Positions 44,508 through 53,657 of a DNA stretch of 64,000 nt are shown in pieces; the stretch's first letter is position 1, and every line of letters begins with the position of its first letter. This DNA is from Streptomyces sulphureus DSM 40104. Its GTDB lineage: Bacteria > Actinomycetota > Actinomycetes > Streptomycetales > Streptomycetaceae. The stretch is taken from NCBI RefSeq assembly GCF_000381025.1, contig NZ_KB905828.1:1-64000 (forward strand), in the 5' to 3' direction. The notes under the pieces were generated by a model. That model worked only from the letters and a program-made list of their open reading frames with translations, made no database searches and was not told the origin of the DNA. A program made the position numbers and the translations under genes.

Positions 44508-44552
44508 CACTCTCATATGCGAGAAAGTTATCAATCATGAGACACTGGACGC

Positions 44553-45137
44553 ATGGCAAACGCGAACCAGCTCATGCACCCCGTCCGGATGCGCATCCTG
44601 CAGACGCTACTCGGCGCCGACGAGCTGACGACAACCCAGCTACGCGATCGACTGCCCGATGTCTCGCCAGCAACGATGTACCGCCACGTCGCCGCCCTCA
44701 CCCAGGCCGGCATCCTCGAAGTCGTCCGCGAGAGGCCGGTACGCGGAACCGTCGAGCGCAGCTACCGGGTCCACCAGAGCGAGGCCCTGATCGACGCCGA
44801 CACCCGAGCCAGCATGACCAAGGACGACCACCGCCAGGCATTCACGGTCTTCACCGCGGCCGTCATGGGCGACTTCGACCGCTACCTGTCCCGCGACGAC
44901 GCCGACCCGCCACGAGAGGGAGTCCTGTACCGGCAGGGCGCCGTGTGGGTGACCGAGGAGGAGTTCACCGCTCTCGTCGACGAGATCGAAGCCGCCGTCG
45001 AACGCCGGACGCATACCACTCCGGGGGACGGGCGTCGGCGGCATGTGGTCAGTTTGGTGTTCGTGCCGGACAAGGCGGCGGGGGACGACGGGGAACGGGA
45101 CGGTGCCGCAGCCGACGAGGAAGGAACTGCCGGTTGA
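44553..45137 (+). CDS. ArsR-like winged-helix regulator
   Basis: A 194-residue protein. An N-terminal winged HTH of the ArsR/HTH_20 type lies at about 5-70 (HPVRMRILQTLL, LRDRLPDVSPATMYRHVAAL). A helical C-terminal region (about 80-155) contains WVTEEEFTALVDEIEAAVE, and the tail is acidic. No metal-binding Cys pair is seen, so it is not a metal sensor. Divergent from the hydrolase with a 45-bp shared promoter. Confidence 0.83.
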   Translation: MANANQLMHPVRMRILQTLLGADELTTTQLRDRLPDVSPATMYRHVAALTQAGILEVVRERPVRGTVERSYRVHQSEALIDADTRASMTKDDHRQAFTVFTAAVMGDFDRYLSRDDADPPREGVLYRQGAVWVTEEEFTALVDEIEAAVERRTHTTPGDGRRRHVVSLVFVPDKAAGDDGERDGAAADEEGTAG

Positions 45138-45494
45138 GCGCAGAGGTGTGAACGCCGGACAGGCCGCGCGGGAAGAGCAGTCCACCGTGTACCGCCCATC
45201 GGCCGCCGGCTCGTAATGTCCACCCACGCGACCGTGAATGGCCGGCCGAACGTATCCGCTCGACCAGTTCCGCAGGGAGCGGCACCTGCCATGACCGGAG
45301 TTGCATCGCAGTGTCGCTGTACGAGGCAGCGGACGATTCTTCTCGCTCTCGTCGGCGCATGCCCGCAGGAAGTCCCTTGCTGTGACTCGCCGCCGCCCCA
45401 ACGTCGTTGTGCCCTAGCTGAGTTCCAGGACGGTCGGATGAGCGCCCGGTGTTGCGTGGCCGCGCTTGTGTCGACCTCCGGTGTGGCCGCGGGC
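45138..45494. other. gap between convergent genes
   Basis: About 360 bases after the HTH gene. I see no supported gene. Its last part leads into the ligase terminator at 45495. Confidence 0.4.
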
Positions 45495-45524
45495 GGTGCC
45501 CGCCCGCCGGGCGGAGCGGGCACC
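45495..45524. terminator. stem-loop after the acyl-CoA ligase
   Basis: GGTGCCCGC (45495-45503) and GCGGGCACC (45516-45524) form a 9-bp stem. The 12-base loop CCGCCGGGCGGA can extend it. It lies seven bases past the ligase stop. Confidence 0.65.
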
Positions 45525-45531
45525 TCCGGGA

Positions 45532-47454
45532 TCATCCGCGCGGGTAGAGCTGTTCGATCTCCTTGCCGAAGTCCCGGATGATCGCCGCGCGCTTCAGCTT
45601 CAGCGAGGGGGTGAGGTGGCCGCTCTCCTCGGTGAAGTCCTTGGGGAGGACGACGAACCGGCGGATCGACTCGGCGCGGGAGACGAGCTTGTTGGCCTCG
45701 TCGACGGCCTGTTGGAGGTTGCGCAGCAGGTCCTCGTCCTGGCAGAGCTCCGCCGTCGACAGGTGGCGCTTCTTGTGCATCTGCTGCCAGTGGGCGAGGC
45801 CGTCCGGCTCGAGGGTGAGGAGCGCGCCGATGTAGGGGCGGTTGTCGCCGACGACGAGGCACTGGCTGACGAGCGGGTGTGCGCGGAGCCAGTCCTCCAG
45901 CGGGGCGGGGGCGAGGTTCTTCCCGCCCGAGGTGATGAGCAGGTCCTTCTTGCGTCCTGTGATGCTGAGGTAGCCCTCGTCGTCGAGGGCGCCGAGGTCG
46001 CCGGTGGCGAACCAGCCCTCGTGGCCGCGGTCGGGGACGGCCGTCCGGGTGCGGGCGTCCCAGTAGCCGCTGAAGACGTTGCGGCCCTTGAGGAGCACCT
46101 CGCCGTCGTCGCCGATGCGGACAGCGGTGCCGGGGAGGGGCCAACCGACCGTGCCGAGGCGGGGCTTGAGCGGCGGGGTGGCGGTGGCTGCCGCGGTGGT
46201 CTCGGTGAGGCCGTAGCCCTCGTAGACGGTGACGCCCGCGCCCTCGAAGAAGGCACCGAGGCGGCGGCCGAGCGGCGAGCCGCCGCAGATGACGTACCGG
46301 CAGCGGCCGCCGAGCGCTGCGCGTATGCGGCGGTAGATGAGCAGGTCGTAGAGGGCGCGGCCGGCCTTGAGGCCGGCGCTCGGCCCGTTGCCGCGGCCGT
46401 GCTCCTGCTCCTCGACGGCCTGCCCGTACCGCTGGGCGATGCGCGCGCCGCGGTCGAAGGAGCTGGCGCGGCCCATCTTCTCCGCGGTGGCGCGGCCGGT
46501 GTTGTAGACCTTTTCCAGTACGTAGGGGATGCCGAGGAGGAAGGTGGGGCGGAACCCCGCGAGGTCGGCGAGGAGGTCGTCGGTCCTGATGCTCGGGGCG
46601 TGGCCCAGCTTCACGCGGGCGCGGAGGCAGCCGACGCCGACCATGCGGCCGAAGACGTGCGAGAGCGGCAGGAAGAGGAGCGTCGAGGCCGGGTCCTTGC
46701 TGACGGACTTGAAGACGGGGTGGAGGAGTTCGATGGCGTTGTCGACCTCGGCGAAGAAGTTGCCGTGGGTGAGGACGCAGCCCTTGGGGCTCCCCGTGGT
46801 GCCCGAGGTGTAGATGAGGGTGGCGATGTGGTCGGGGGCGAGCTGCTCGCGCCGCTCGTCGACGGCGGCGTCGGGCAGGTCCCGGCCCGCGTCGGCGACG
46901 AGTCCGACGGCGCCGGTGTCGATCTGCCAGAGGTGCTCGAGGGCGGGCAGGTTGCCGCGCTCGGCGCTGAGCATCCGTGCCTGGCCGACGTCTTCGACGA
47001 AGGCGGCCCGTACGCCGGCGTCCTGGAGGATGTGGCGCGCCTGGGAGGCGGAGGAGGTCGGGTAGACGGGGACGGTGACGAGTCCCGCGGCCCAGGCGGC
47101 GAAGTCGAGGAGCGTCCATTCGTAGGTCGTCCGCGACATGATCGCGAGGCGGTCGCCGGGGGCGAGGCCGTGGGCGACGAGGCCCTTGGCGAGGGAGCGG
47201 ACCTGGCCCGCGAAGTCCTGAGCCGTCACGTCGTACCAACTGCCGTCCTCGGCCTTGCGGCTGAGGACCTCCTCGTGCGGCGCCTCGACCGCGTTGGTGA
47301 ACGGGATGTCGGCGAGCGAGCCGCTGGTGACGCCCGGTGCGAAGGCCGGTACGTACGCCTCCCTGACGGTGTCTCCGTCGCGGGTGAGCCGGGGTTCGAC
47401 GAGGGTGGGACGCGGATTCTGCGTACTGGTCGCTGCACTCTGCTGGGTGGACAT
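45532..47454 (-). CDS. long-chain acyl-CoA ligase (FadD15-like)
   Basis: A 640-residue AMP-forming ligase. The P-loop is LIYTSGTTGSPKG; GYGLTETTAAAT, GWFATGDLGALDDEG and GRKKDLLITSGGKNLAP are the further adenylation motifs. The order and length match long-chain acyl-CoA synthetases of actinobacteria. It activates fatty acids with ATP and CoA, feeding the beta-oxidation-type thiolase, reductase and hydratase upstream. ATG 47454; the 180-bp gap to the thiolase holds a terminator, so it has its own promoter. Confidence 0.92.
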   Translation of the reverse strand: MSTQQSAATSTQNPRPTLVEPRLTRDGDTVREAYVPAFAPGVTSGSLADIPFTNAVEAPHEEVLSRKAEDGSWYDVTAQDFAGQVRSLAKGLVAHGLAPGDRLAIMSRTTYEWTLLDFAAWAAGLVTVPVYPTSSASQARHILQDAGVRAAFVEDVGQARMLSAERGNLPALEHLWQIDTGAVGLVADAGRDLPDAAVDERREQLAPDHIATLIYTSGTTGSPKGCVLTHGNFFAEVDNAIELLHPVFKSVSKDPASTLLFLPLSHVFGRMVGVGCLRARVKLGHAPSIRTDDLLADLAGFRPTFLLGIPYVLEKVYNTGRATAEKMGRASSFDRGARIAQRYGQAVEEQEHGRGNGPSAGLKAGRALYDLLIYRRIRAALGGRCRYVICGGSPLGRRLGAFFEGAGVTVYEGYGLTETTAAATATPPLKPRLGTVGWPLPGTAVRIGDDGEVLLKGRNVFSGYWDARTRTAVPDRGHEGWFATGDLGALDDEGYLSITGRKKDLLITSGGKNLAPAPLEDWLRAHPLVSQCLVVGDNRPYIGALLTLEPDGLAHWQQMHKKRHLSTAELCQDEDLLRNLQQAVDEANKLVSRAESIRRFVVLPKDFTEESGHLTPSLKLKRAAIIRDFGKEIEQLYPRG

Positions 47455-47592
47455 CGCGGCTCCTACAGGTCGGTACACCCGCCGTCGGGCTCCGGACGGG
47501 CGGTCTGGCCGGCGCTCCGCCCGCTCGGCGTGCGGCTCGCCGCTTCTGTGGCGCGGATCCGTACGGTGCGTACGGCCAGGTCGTGCTGCGGA

Positions 47593-47627
47593 GCCCGAAC
47601 CCCCTTGCAGCCGAAGGGGGTTCGGGC
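47593..47627. terminator. stem-loop after the thiolase
   Basis: A perfect 14-bp stem GCCCGAACCCCCTT / AAGGGGGTTCGGGC with a 7-base loop. It lies six bases beyond the thiolase stop and 138 bases before the ligase start. Confidence 0.85.
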
Positions 47628-47633
47628 GCTGTG

Positions 47634-48950
47634 TCAGGCGCGCTCCAGGATCGCCGTCACCCCTTGCCCTCCCGCGGCGCAGATCGAGACGAGTCCGAGA
47701 GCGCCGGGTTCGGCTCCCTCGCGTTCGGCGAGGAGTTTGGCGAGGGTCGCCGTGATCCGTGCGCCGGTCGCCGCGAACGGGTGGCCGGTGGCGAGGGACG
47801 AGCCCGCGACGTTGAGCCGGTCCGGGTCGACGGGCGCGAGTCCCCGCTTCTCCCAGGCGGCGGTGGTGGCGAGCACCTGGGAGGCGAACGCCTCGTGGAT
47901 CTCGACGAGTGCGAAGTCCTCCATGCCGAGGCCGGTCCGCTCCAGCATCCTCGGGACCGCGTGGGCGGGGGCCATGAGGAGCCCGTCGGATTCGGCGTCG
48001 GTGCGCCCGTCGAAGGAGACGGCGCCGGTCTCGTACGCGGTGAGGTAGGCGAGCGGGCGGAGGTCGCGGCGCTCGGCCCATTCCTCGTCGGCGAGGAGGA
48101 CGGTGGCGGCGCCGTCGGTGAGCGGGGTGGAGTTGCCCGCGGTCATCGTCGGTTCGCCCGGGGGGCCTTCGGGGTCGTCGGTGCCGAAGACGGGGCTGAG
48201 CCGGGCGAGTTTCTCGACAGAGCTGCCGGGGCGCAGGTTCTGGTCCCTGGCGAGGCCGTTGAAGGGGACGACGAGGTCGTGGAGGAAGCCGCTGTCGTAG
48301 GCGGTGGCGAGCTTCCGGTGGCTCGCGGCGGCGAGTTCGTCCTGTGCCTCGCGGGTGATCCCCCACTCCTTGGCGGTGCGCGCCGCGTGGTCGCCCATGG
48401 AGAGGCCGGTGCGCGGTTCCGCGTTGCGCGGGATCTCGGGGATGAGGTGGCGCGGCCGCACCTTGGCGAGGAGCGCGGCGCGCTCCTTGGCGGACTTGGC
48501 GCGGCGTACGCCGAGGAGCAGGCGCCGGAGCGCGTCGTTGATGGCGAGCGGGGCGTCGCTCGCGGTGTCGGCGCCGCCGGCGACCGCGGAGTCGGTCTGC
48601 CCGAGGGCGATCTTGTTGGCCGCGGCGATGACGGCCTGCATACCGGTGCCGCACGCCTGCTGGATGTCGTACGCGGGGGTGCGCGGGTCGAGCCGGGAGG
48701 CGAGGACGGTCTCGCGCGCGAGGTTGAAGTCCCGGCTGTGCTTGAGTACGGCGCCGGCGACGAACTCCCCCACGGCGCCGGGCTCTTGGAGGGCGTACCG
48801 CTCGACGAGGCCGTCGAGCGCCGCGGTGAGCAGCTCCTGGTTCGAGCAGGCCGCGTACGGACCGTCGGCCCTCGCGAAGGGGATGCGGCTGCCGCCGAGC
48901 ACCGCGACGCGGCGTGGCGGCTGCGCTCTCATGAGGCCGTTGGAACTCAT
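47634..48950 (-). CDS. acetyl-CoA C-acyltransferase (thiolase, FadA2/FadI-like)
   Basis: A 438-residue thiolase. The nucleophile Cys 100 is in DIQQACGTGMQA, the His in SLATGHPFAATGARI and the second Cys in SICAAGGQG. IHEAFASQVL is the NEAF-type block. It is divergent from a FabG4-like reductase and MaoC-type hydratase. That trio matches the M. tuberculosis Rv0241c (htdX) - Rv0242c (fabG4) - Rv0243 (fadA2) neighbourhood (from memory). It cleaves or forms 3-ketoacyl-CoA. The start at 48950 leaves a divergent spacer with the symmetric operator. Confidence 0.9.
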   Translation of the reverse strand: MSSNGLMRAQPPRRVAVLGGSRIPFARADGPYAACSNQELLTAALDGLVERYALQEPGAVGEFVAGAVLKHSRDFNLARETVLASRLDPRTPAYDIQQACGTGMQAVIAAANKIALGQTDSAVAGGADTASDAPLAINDALRRLLLGVRRAKSAKERAALLAKVRPRHLIPEIPRNAEPRTGLSMGDHAARTAKEWGITREAQDELAAASHRKLATAYDSGFLHDLVVPFNGLARDQNLRPGSSVEKLARLSPVFGTDDPEGPPGEPTMTAGNSTPLTDGAATVLLADEEWAERRDLRPLAYLTAYETGAVSFDGRTDAESDGLLMAPAHAVPRMLERTGLGMEDFALVEIHEAFASQVLATTAAWEKRGLAPVDPDRLNVAGSSLATGHPFAATGARITATLAKLLAEREGAEPGALGLVSICAAGGQGVTAILERA

Positions 48951-48975
48951 CCTCGACCAAACTCCTGACCTGTAA

Positions 48976-49001
48976 GTAACCTTACTCGGAAGTAAATTTA
49001 C
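48976..49001. promoter_or_regulatory. 26-bp symmetric operator between divergent thiolase and reductase
   Basis: GTAA-cc-TTACT-cgga-AGTAA-at-TTAC: two nested inverted pairs symmetric about CGGA, very AT-rich in a GC-rich genome. It lies 22 bases before the reductase start and 26 before the thiolase start, so one repressor can block both. The TetR gene at 51246 is the best candidate. Confidence 0.75.
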
Positions 49002-49022
49002 GCGAGACTGAGGAGTTGGGGA

Positions 49023-50372
49023 ATGGCCGATCGCTACCTTCATTGGACCAACACAGGGCCCGGCCGATTCCTCTCCCGACGCCTGGGCCTCCCCCGTCCC
49101 GTCCCGCTGCACCGCTGGTCCGCGGAGCGGCCGACGCTGGAGGGGGGCCCGCTGCTCCACCTGACCCCCGTGCAATCAGCCGTCGGGGAAGAGGAGTTGG
49201 CAGCCGCGCTCGACGGTTGCGGTCTGCCCGTCCGCTCCGCGCAGGAGCAGGGCGAGCGGTACGCCGCCGTCGTGGTCGACGCTACGGGTATCCGCACGCC
49301 CGCGGAACTCACCGGCGTGCACCGGGCGCTCCACGCCGTCGGGCGACGCGTCGCCGAGTGCGGCAGGTACGTGGTGCTCGGCGCCGAACCCGAGGCGGCC
49401 GACCACCACCAGGCCGCGGCGCAGCAGGCGTTGGAGGGGTTCACCCGCTCGCTCGGCAAGGAGACCGGCGGGGGCCGCACCGCACAACTGGTCCGACTCG
49501 CCCCCGGCACCCGCGCACGGGACGCCGCGAGCACCCTGCGGTTCCTGCTCTCGCCGAAGTCGGCCTACGTCAGCGGTCAGGTGGTCCGGATCGGTCCCCC
49601 GGCCCGCGACGGCGTCCAGGAGGCCGACGCGGCACGCCCGTTGGCCGGCAGGACGGCGCTGGTCACCGGCTGCGCACGGGGCATCGGGGAGGCAGTCGCC
49701 GAGACGCTGGCGCGCGACGGGGCCGAGGTGCTGTGCCTCGACGTGCCGCAGGCGCAGGAGCAGTTGGAGGCCGTGGCCGCGCGCCTCGGCGGGCGCGCGG
49801 TGACGCTCGACATGACGTCGCAGGACGCGGGCGAGCAGCTCGCCGCGGCGCTGCCCCGGGGCGGGCTCGACGTGCTCGTCCACAACGCCGGCATCACGCG
49901 CGACCGCCGGCTCGTCAACATGGGGGAGGACCGCTGGGGTCCGGTCCTCGACGTCAACCTCGACAGTGTGCTGCGCACCACGGACCACCTGCTCAAGGAG
50001 GGCGCGCTGCGCAGCGGCACCGGGCGGGTCGTCGCCACGGCCTCGATCGCGGGCATCGCGGGGAACGTCGGGCAGACCAACTACGCCGCGAGCAAGGCGG
50101 GCATCATCGGCTTTGTCCGCTCGCTCGCGCCGCGCGCAGCCGACGAGCACGGGGTGACGGTGAACGCGGTCGCGCCCGGGTTCATCGAGACGAGGATGAC
50201 GGCGGCCGTGCCGCTCTTCATCCGGGAGGCGGGGCGGCGGATGAGCTCGCACAAGCAGGGCGGGCTCCCCGTCGACGTCGCGGAGACGACCGCCTGGTAC
50301 GCGCACCCGGCCTCCGGCGGTGTCAACGGCCAGGTGGTGCGGGTCTGCGGCCAGAGCCTGCTGGGGGCGTGA
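49023..50372 (+). CDS. high-molecular-weight 3-ketoacyl reductase (FabG4-like)
   Basis: A 449-residue SDR with the two-part layout of HMw FabG. An N-terminal flavodoxin-like domain without cofactor motif (1-200) precedes a complete SDR domain: TGCARGIGE (215-223), NAG (288-290), catalytic Ser 341, Tyr 354 and Lys 358 (YAASK). It reduces 3-ketoacyl-CoA or -ACP with NAD(P)H. It overlaps the MaoC gene by one base (TGATG) and is divergent from the thiolase. Confidence 0.9.
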   Translation: MADRYLHWTNTGPGRFLSRRLGLPRPVPLHRWSAERPTLEGGPLLHLTPVQSAVGEEELAAALDGCGLPVRSAQEQGERYAAVVVDATGIRTPAELTGVHRALHAVGRRVAECGRYVVLGAEPEAADHHQAAAQQALEGFTRSLGKETGGGRTAQLVRLAPGTRARDAASTLRFLLSPKSAYVSGQVVRIGPPARDGVQEADAARPLAGRTALVTGCARGIGEAVAETLARDGAEVLCLDVPQAQEQLEAVAARLGGRAVTLDMTSQDAGEQLAAALPRGGLDVLVHNAGITRDRRLVNMGEDRWGPVLDVNLDSVLRTTDHLLKEGALRSGTGRVVATASIAGIAGNVGQTNYAASKAGIIGFVRSLAPRAADEHGVTVNAVAPGFIETRMTAAVPLFIREAGRRMSSHKQGGLPVDVAETTAWYAHPASGGVNGQVVRVCGQSLLGA

Positions 50373-51304
50373 TGGGGACGGCCGACCACGTCGAACGCCT
50401 CGACAGGGCACCGAAGTTGACGCCGCTCCTGCTCGGCGGCGCGCTGCGGGCACCGCGGAAGCGCGGGCCCTTCGAGGTGGCCCGGCTGCCCGCGCGCCGG
50501 CTCGAACTCGGGGGCGTACGGGCGGATTCGGCGGCCCTGCGCCGGTACGCCGAGGTCTGCGGGTTCCCTGCGGACGCCGAGGTTCTGCCTCCGACGTATC
50601 CGCATCTTCTCGGCTTCCCGCTCCAGATGCGGCTCATGTCCGCAGCCGACTTCCCCTTCCCGCTTCCCGGACTGGTGCACACCGGCATCGAGATGCACCA
50701 GCACGTACGTCTCGGGGCCGGGGACGCGCTCGACATCGCGGCGTGGGCGGAGGGTCCCGAACCGCACCGCAGGGGAAGCGTCTTCACCATGGCGACCGAG
50801 GCGCGCCGCGGCGGCGAGGTGGTCTGGGAGTCGCGCAGTCGGTACCTGTGCAGGCACCGCACCGCGGCGGCGGGAGAGCAGGGCGAGCGGGAGCCGGACG
50901 AGGAGCTCCCCGTACGCGCCGAATGGCGGCTCGGCGGCGACCTCGGCCGGCGCTACGGCGCCGCCTCGGGCGACCGCAACCCCATCCATCTGAGCGCCCC
51001 GACGGCGAAGCTCTTCGGCTTTCCGCGGGCGATCGCGCACGGCATGTGGAGCTTCGCGCGGTGCCTCGCGGGGAGCGAAGTGCAGCAGGCGTGGGCGCGC
51101 GGCGAGACCGGCGAACACCTGGACGCCGGCGCCGAGTTCAAGGCCCCCGTGCTGCTCCCCGCGACGGTGCGGTTCGCCGAGGGGGAGGCCGGGACGGGCA
51201 CGGCCGCGCTCGCGCTGCGTGGCGCCGAGGACGGACGGCTGCACCTCACCGGGTCGGTCTCCAGCGCTCGCCCTTCACCAGCGCCCCCAGGCCCGTCCAA
51301 CTGA
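50372..51304 (+). CDS. MaoC-like 3-hydroxyacyl dehydratase (HtdX-like)
   Basis: A 310-residue double-hotdog protein. The C-terminal hotdog has the hydratase-2 motif GAASGDRNPIHLSAPTAKLF and AHGMWS. The N-terminal hotdog lacks it. It interconverts 3-hydroxyacyl and trans-2-enoyl thioesters, completing the reductase and thiolase set. Its last 59 bases overlap the convergent TetR gene, so the C-terminal tail (SSARPSPAPPGPSN) is low-complexity. Confidence 0.88.
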   Translation: MGTADHVERLDRAPKLTPLLLGGALRAPRKRGPFEVARLPARRLELGGVRADSAALRRYAEVCGFPADAEVLPPTYPHLLGFPLQMRLMSAADFPFPLPGLVHTGIEMHQHVRLGAGDALDIAAWAEGPEPHRRGSVFTMATEARRGGEVVWESRSRYLCRHRTAAAGEQGEREPDEELPVRAEWRLGGDLGRRYGAASGDRNPIHLSAPTAKLFGFPRAIAHGMWSFARCLAGSEVQQAWARGETGEHLDAGAEFKAPVLLPATVRFAEGEAGTGTAALALRGAEDGRLHLTGSVSSARPSPAPPGPSN

Positions 51305-51914
51305 AGTTCATCAGCACGGCGGCGGTCTCCTTCGCCGAAGGCCGGTCCTCCTGGCGGGAGTTGGACCAGCCGGCGAGGGACTCCGCGGCGCCGACGAGGG
51401 CGTGCGCGAGACCGGAGACCTCGCGGTCGGCCAACTCCTCGTCGCACCCGGCGTCCTGGGCCGCCTGCGCGAGCAACTCCGTGACGAGGTCGGTGAGTCG
51501 GGTGCGGAGGGAGGCGACCATGGAGGCGAACGGTTCCCCCTGGGTACGCGCGCGGGAGAGCACGGCCCAGCCGTCCGGGTGCGCCGAGGTGTGCGCGAAG
51601 AAGGCGCGCAGGCCGTTCCAGAGCTGCTGGTCGGCGGGGCCCGAGACGCCGGCGCCCAACCGTACGGCCTCGTGGAGGGAGTCGCCCTCGCGTCTGATGC
51701 AGGAGGAGAACAGCTCCTCCTTCGACTTCAGGTAGAGGTAGACGAGCGGCTTGGAGACGCCGGCGGCCTCGGCGATGTCGTCCATCGAGGCGGCCTGGTA
51801 CCCGTGGCGGGCGAAGCCCGCGACGGCGGCGTCGAGCATCTGCTGCTCCCGCACCGCTCTCGGCATGCGCTTCTGCCCGCCGCGCCGCTCGGCCCTGCCG
51901 TTCCCCGTGGTCAC
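51246..51914 (-). CDS. TetR-family repressor
   Basis: A 222-residue TetR protein. After a basic tail (GRAERRGGQKRMPRAV) the HTH lies at about 22-65 (ASMDDIAEAAGVSKPLVYLYLKSKEEL). The ligand domain resembles those of fatty-acid or sterol-responsive repressors (HPDGWAVLSRARTQGEPF). GTG 51914 has GGAGGCGAA upstream. It is convergent and overlapping with the MaoC gene, and is the likely binder of the operator at 48976. The ligand may be a long-chain acyl-CoA. Confidence 0.87.
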   Translation of the reverse strand: MTTGNGRAERRGGQKRMPRAVREQQMLDAAVAGFARHGYQAASMDDIAEAAGVSKPLVYLYLKSKEELFSSCIRREGDSLHEAVRLGAGVSGPADQQLWNGLRAFFAHTSAHPDGWAVLSRARTQGEPFASMVASLRTRLTDLVTELLAQAAQDAGCDEELADREVSGLAHALVGAAESLAGWSNSRQEDRPSAKETAAVLMNFSWTGLGALVKGERWRPTR

Positions 51915-52081
51915 TTCGCCTCCACTCCTGCTGCCCCGGAAAGCGTACGCGTCACGAAGGCGGCGCGGTGGGCCCGGCGAGCAGCACGTCAACTCGCCTG
52001 CCGCGCGAAGGCGTTGGTCGGTGTGCGGACTGCCGTGCGGGGCAGGCGGCGGGACGGACGCCTCGCTACGAGGGAGGCCCC

Positions 52082-52261
52082 GTGTGCGGCCCGCAGAACA
52101 GCCACTGGGTACGTACCCGCACCGAGGAGGGGAGGGCCGCGTTCCTTGCGGAGCGGAAAGCGGAGGAGGAGCGTGCCCTCCACCCCGGCGCGGGTGCCGT
52201 GGTGGCCCTCGCGCTCGGGGTGGGGGTGCTCAGCGTCGGGGTGGTGTCAGTGCTGCTGTGA
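52082..52261 (+). CDS. small membrane peptide (59 aa)
   Basis: A 59-residue protein: a charged N-terminal half (RTRTEEGRAAFLAERKAEEE) and one hydrophobic C-terminal segment (VVALALGVGVLSVGVVSVLL). This predicts a tail-anchored membrane peptide. A GTG start with GGGAGG four bases upstream supports expression. It is convergent with the symporter gene. Function unknown. Confidence 0.65.
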   Translation: MCGPQNSHWVRTRTEEGRAAFLAERKAEEERALHPGAGAVVALALGVGVLSVGVVSVLL

Positions 52262-52301
52262 GCGCCGGTGCGGGCGGCGCGCGCCACCCGCACCGTGCGC
52301 C

Positions 52302-53657
52302 CTACGACGCCGAACCGCCCGACGTCACGGGCTCCTTGGGCCGTGCGTCGGTCTTCGGGGGCTCGGTCGCGTCGAGGTCGTCGAGGCTGAAGCTGGTCGC
52401 TCCGCGGAAGGCCGCCACGTCGAGGATCTTCTCGCGCGACGAGACGAGCACGGGGACCACCACCTGCCCTGCGACGTTGGTGGCCGTGCGCATCATGTCG
52501 AGGATCGGGTCGATCGCGAGCAGCAGGCCGACACCCTCCAGCGGGAGGCCGAGCGTGGAGAGGGTGAGCGTGAGCATCACGGTCGCGCCGGTGAGGCCGG
52601 CCGTCGCGGCGGAGCCGATCACCGAGACGACGACGATGAGCAGGTACTCCTTGATGCCCATGTCGATGCCGTAGAACTGCGCGATGAAGATGGCGGCGAT
52701 CGCCGGGTAGATCGAGGCGCAGCCGTCCATCTTCGTCGTCGAGCCGAACGGCACGGCGAACGAGGCGTACTCGCGCGGCACGCCGAGGCGTTCGGTCACC
52801 TTCTGGGTGACCGGCATCGTGCCGACCGAGGAGCGGGAGACGAAGCCGAGCTGGATCGCCGGCCAGGCGCCGCGGAAGAACTGGACCGGGTTGACCTTGC
52901 CGACCGTCGCCAGGAGCAGCGGGTAGACGCCGAAGAGGATCAGCGCGCAGCCGATGTAGACGTCGGCGGTGAACGTGGCGTAGTCCCCGAGCAGGTCCCA
53001 GCCGTAGTCCTTCACGGCGGTGCCGATGAGGCCGACGGTGCCGAGCGGTGCGAGCCGGATCACCCACCACAGCGCCTTCTGCAGCAGCTCCAACGCGGAC
53101 TGGCCGAAGGAGAGCAGCGGCGCGGCGCGCTCCCCGAGCTTCAGCGCGGCGACGCCGACCACCGCGGCCATGAAGACGATCTGGAGGACCTGGAGCTCCG
53201 TGAACGGCGTGATGACGTCCGTCGGCACGATGCCGGTGAGGAAGTCGAGCCAGGACCCCGCGTCCTCGGGCTTCGCCGCGTCGGCGGCGGAAGCGCCCGA
53301 GCCGGAGCCCGGGTTGGTGACGAGCCCGATCACGAGGCCGATGGCGACGGCGATGAGCGAGGTCGCCATGAACCACAGCAGCGTGCGGGTGGCGAGGCGC
53401 GCCGCATTGTGCACGTTGCGCAGGTTGGTGATGGAGATGGCGATGGCGAAGAAGACCAGCGGCGCCACGGCCAACTTCAGTAGCTGGACGAAGATTTCAC
53501 CGATCTTGTCGAGCGTGGTGCCGAGCCAGGAGACGTCAAAGCTCCGGGCGGCCCAGCCCAGGACGACGCCGAGGACGAGGCCGAGGAGGATCTGCGCCCA
53601 GAACGGGACTCTGGGTATCCGTGAGCGCGTGGGTGCGGAGGTATCGGCAGAGGACAC
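52302..53657 (-). CDS. DAACS-family dicarboxylate/amino acid:cation symporter
   Basis: A 451-residue transporter of the GltP/DctA/TcyP fold with about eight helices and two hairpins. The serine-rich motif FVSRSSVGTMPVT and FGSTTKMDG are present. Near the substrate site DPILDMMRTATN keeps Asp 383, Asp 387, Arg 390 and Asn 394. The Na-site Asp of GltPh (NVTGD) is Gln 398 (NVAGQ), which may mean altered cation coupling. TcyP-type cystine transporters belong to this family, and a Cys-containing leader peptide lies 217 bases upstream. Confidence 0.88.
   Translation of the reverse strand: MSSADTSAPTRSRIPRVPFWAQILLGLVLGVVLGWAARSFDVSWLGTTLDKIGEIFVQLLKLAVAPLVFFAIAISITNLRNVHNAARLATRTLLWFMATSLIAVAIGLVIGLVTNPGSGSGASAADAAKPEDAGSWLDFLTGIVPTDVITPFTELQVLQIVFMAAVVGVAALKLGERAAPLLSFGQSALELLQKALWWVIRLAPLGTVGLIGTAVKDYGWDLLGDYATFTADVYIGCALILFGVYPLLLATVGKVNPVQFFRGAWPAIQLGFVSRSSVGTMPVTQKVTERLGVPREYASFAVPFGSTTKMDGCASIYPAIAAIFIAQFYGIDMGIKEYLLIVVVSVIGSAATAGLTGATVMLTLTLSTLGLPLEGVGLLLAIDPILDMMRTATNVAGQVVVPVLVSSREKILDVAAFRGATSFSLDDLDATEPPKTDARPKEPVTSGGSAS

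Noticed and set aside
45466..48048. 860-codon plus-strand frame
   Set aside because: Shadow of the acyl-CoA ligase and thiolase genes, crossing their terminator.
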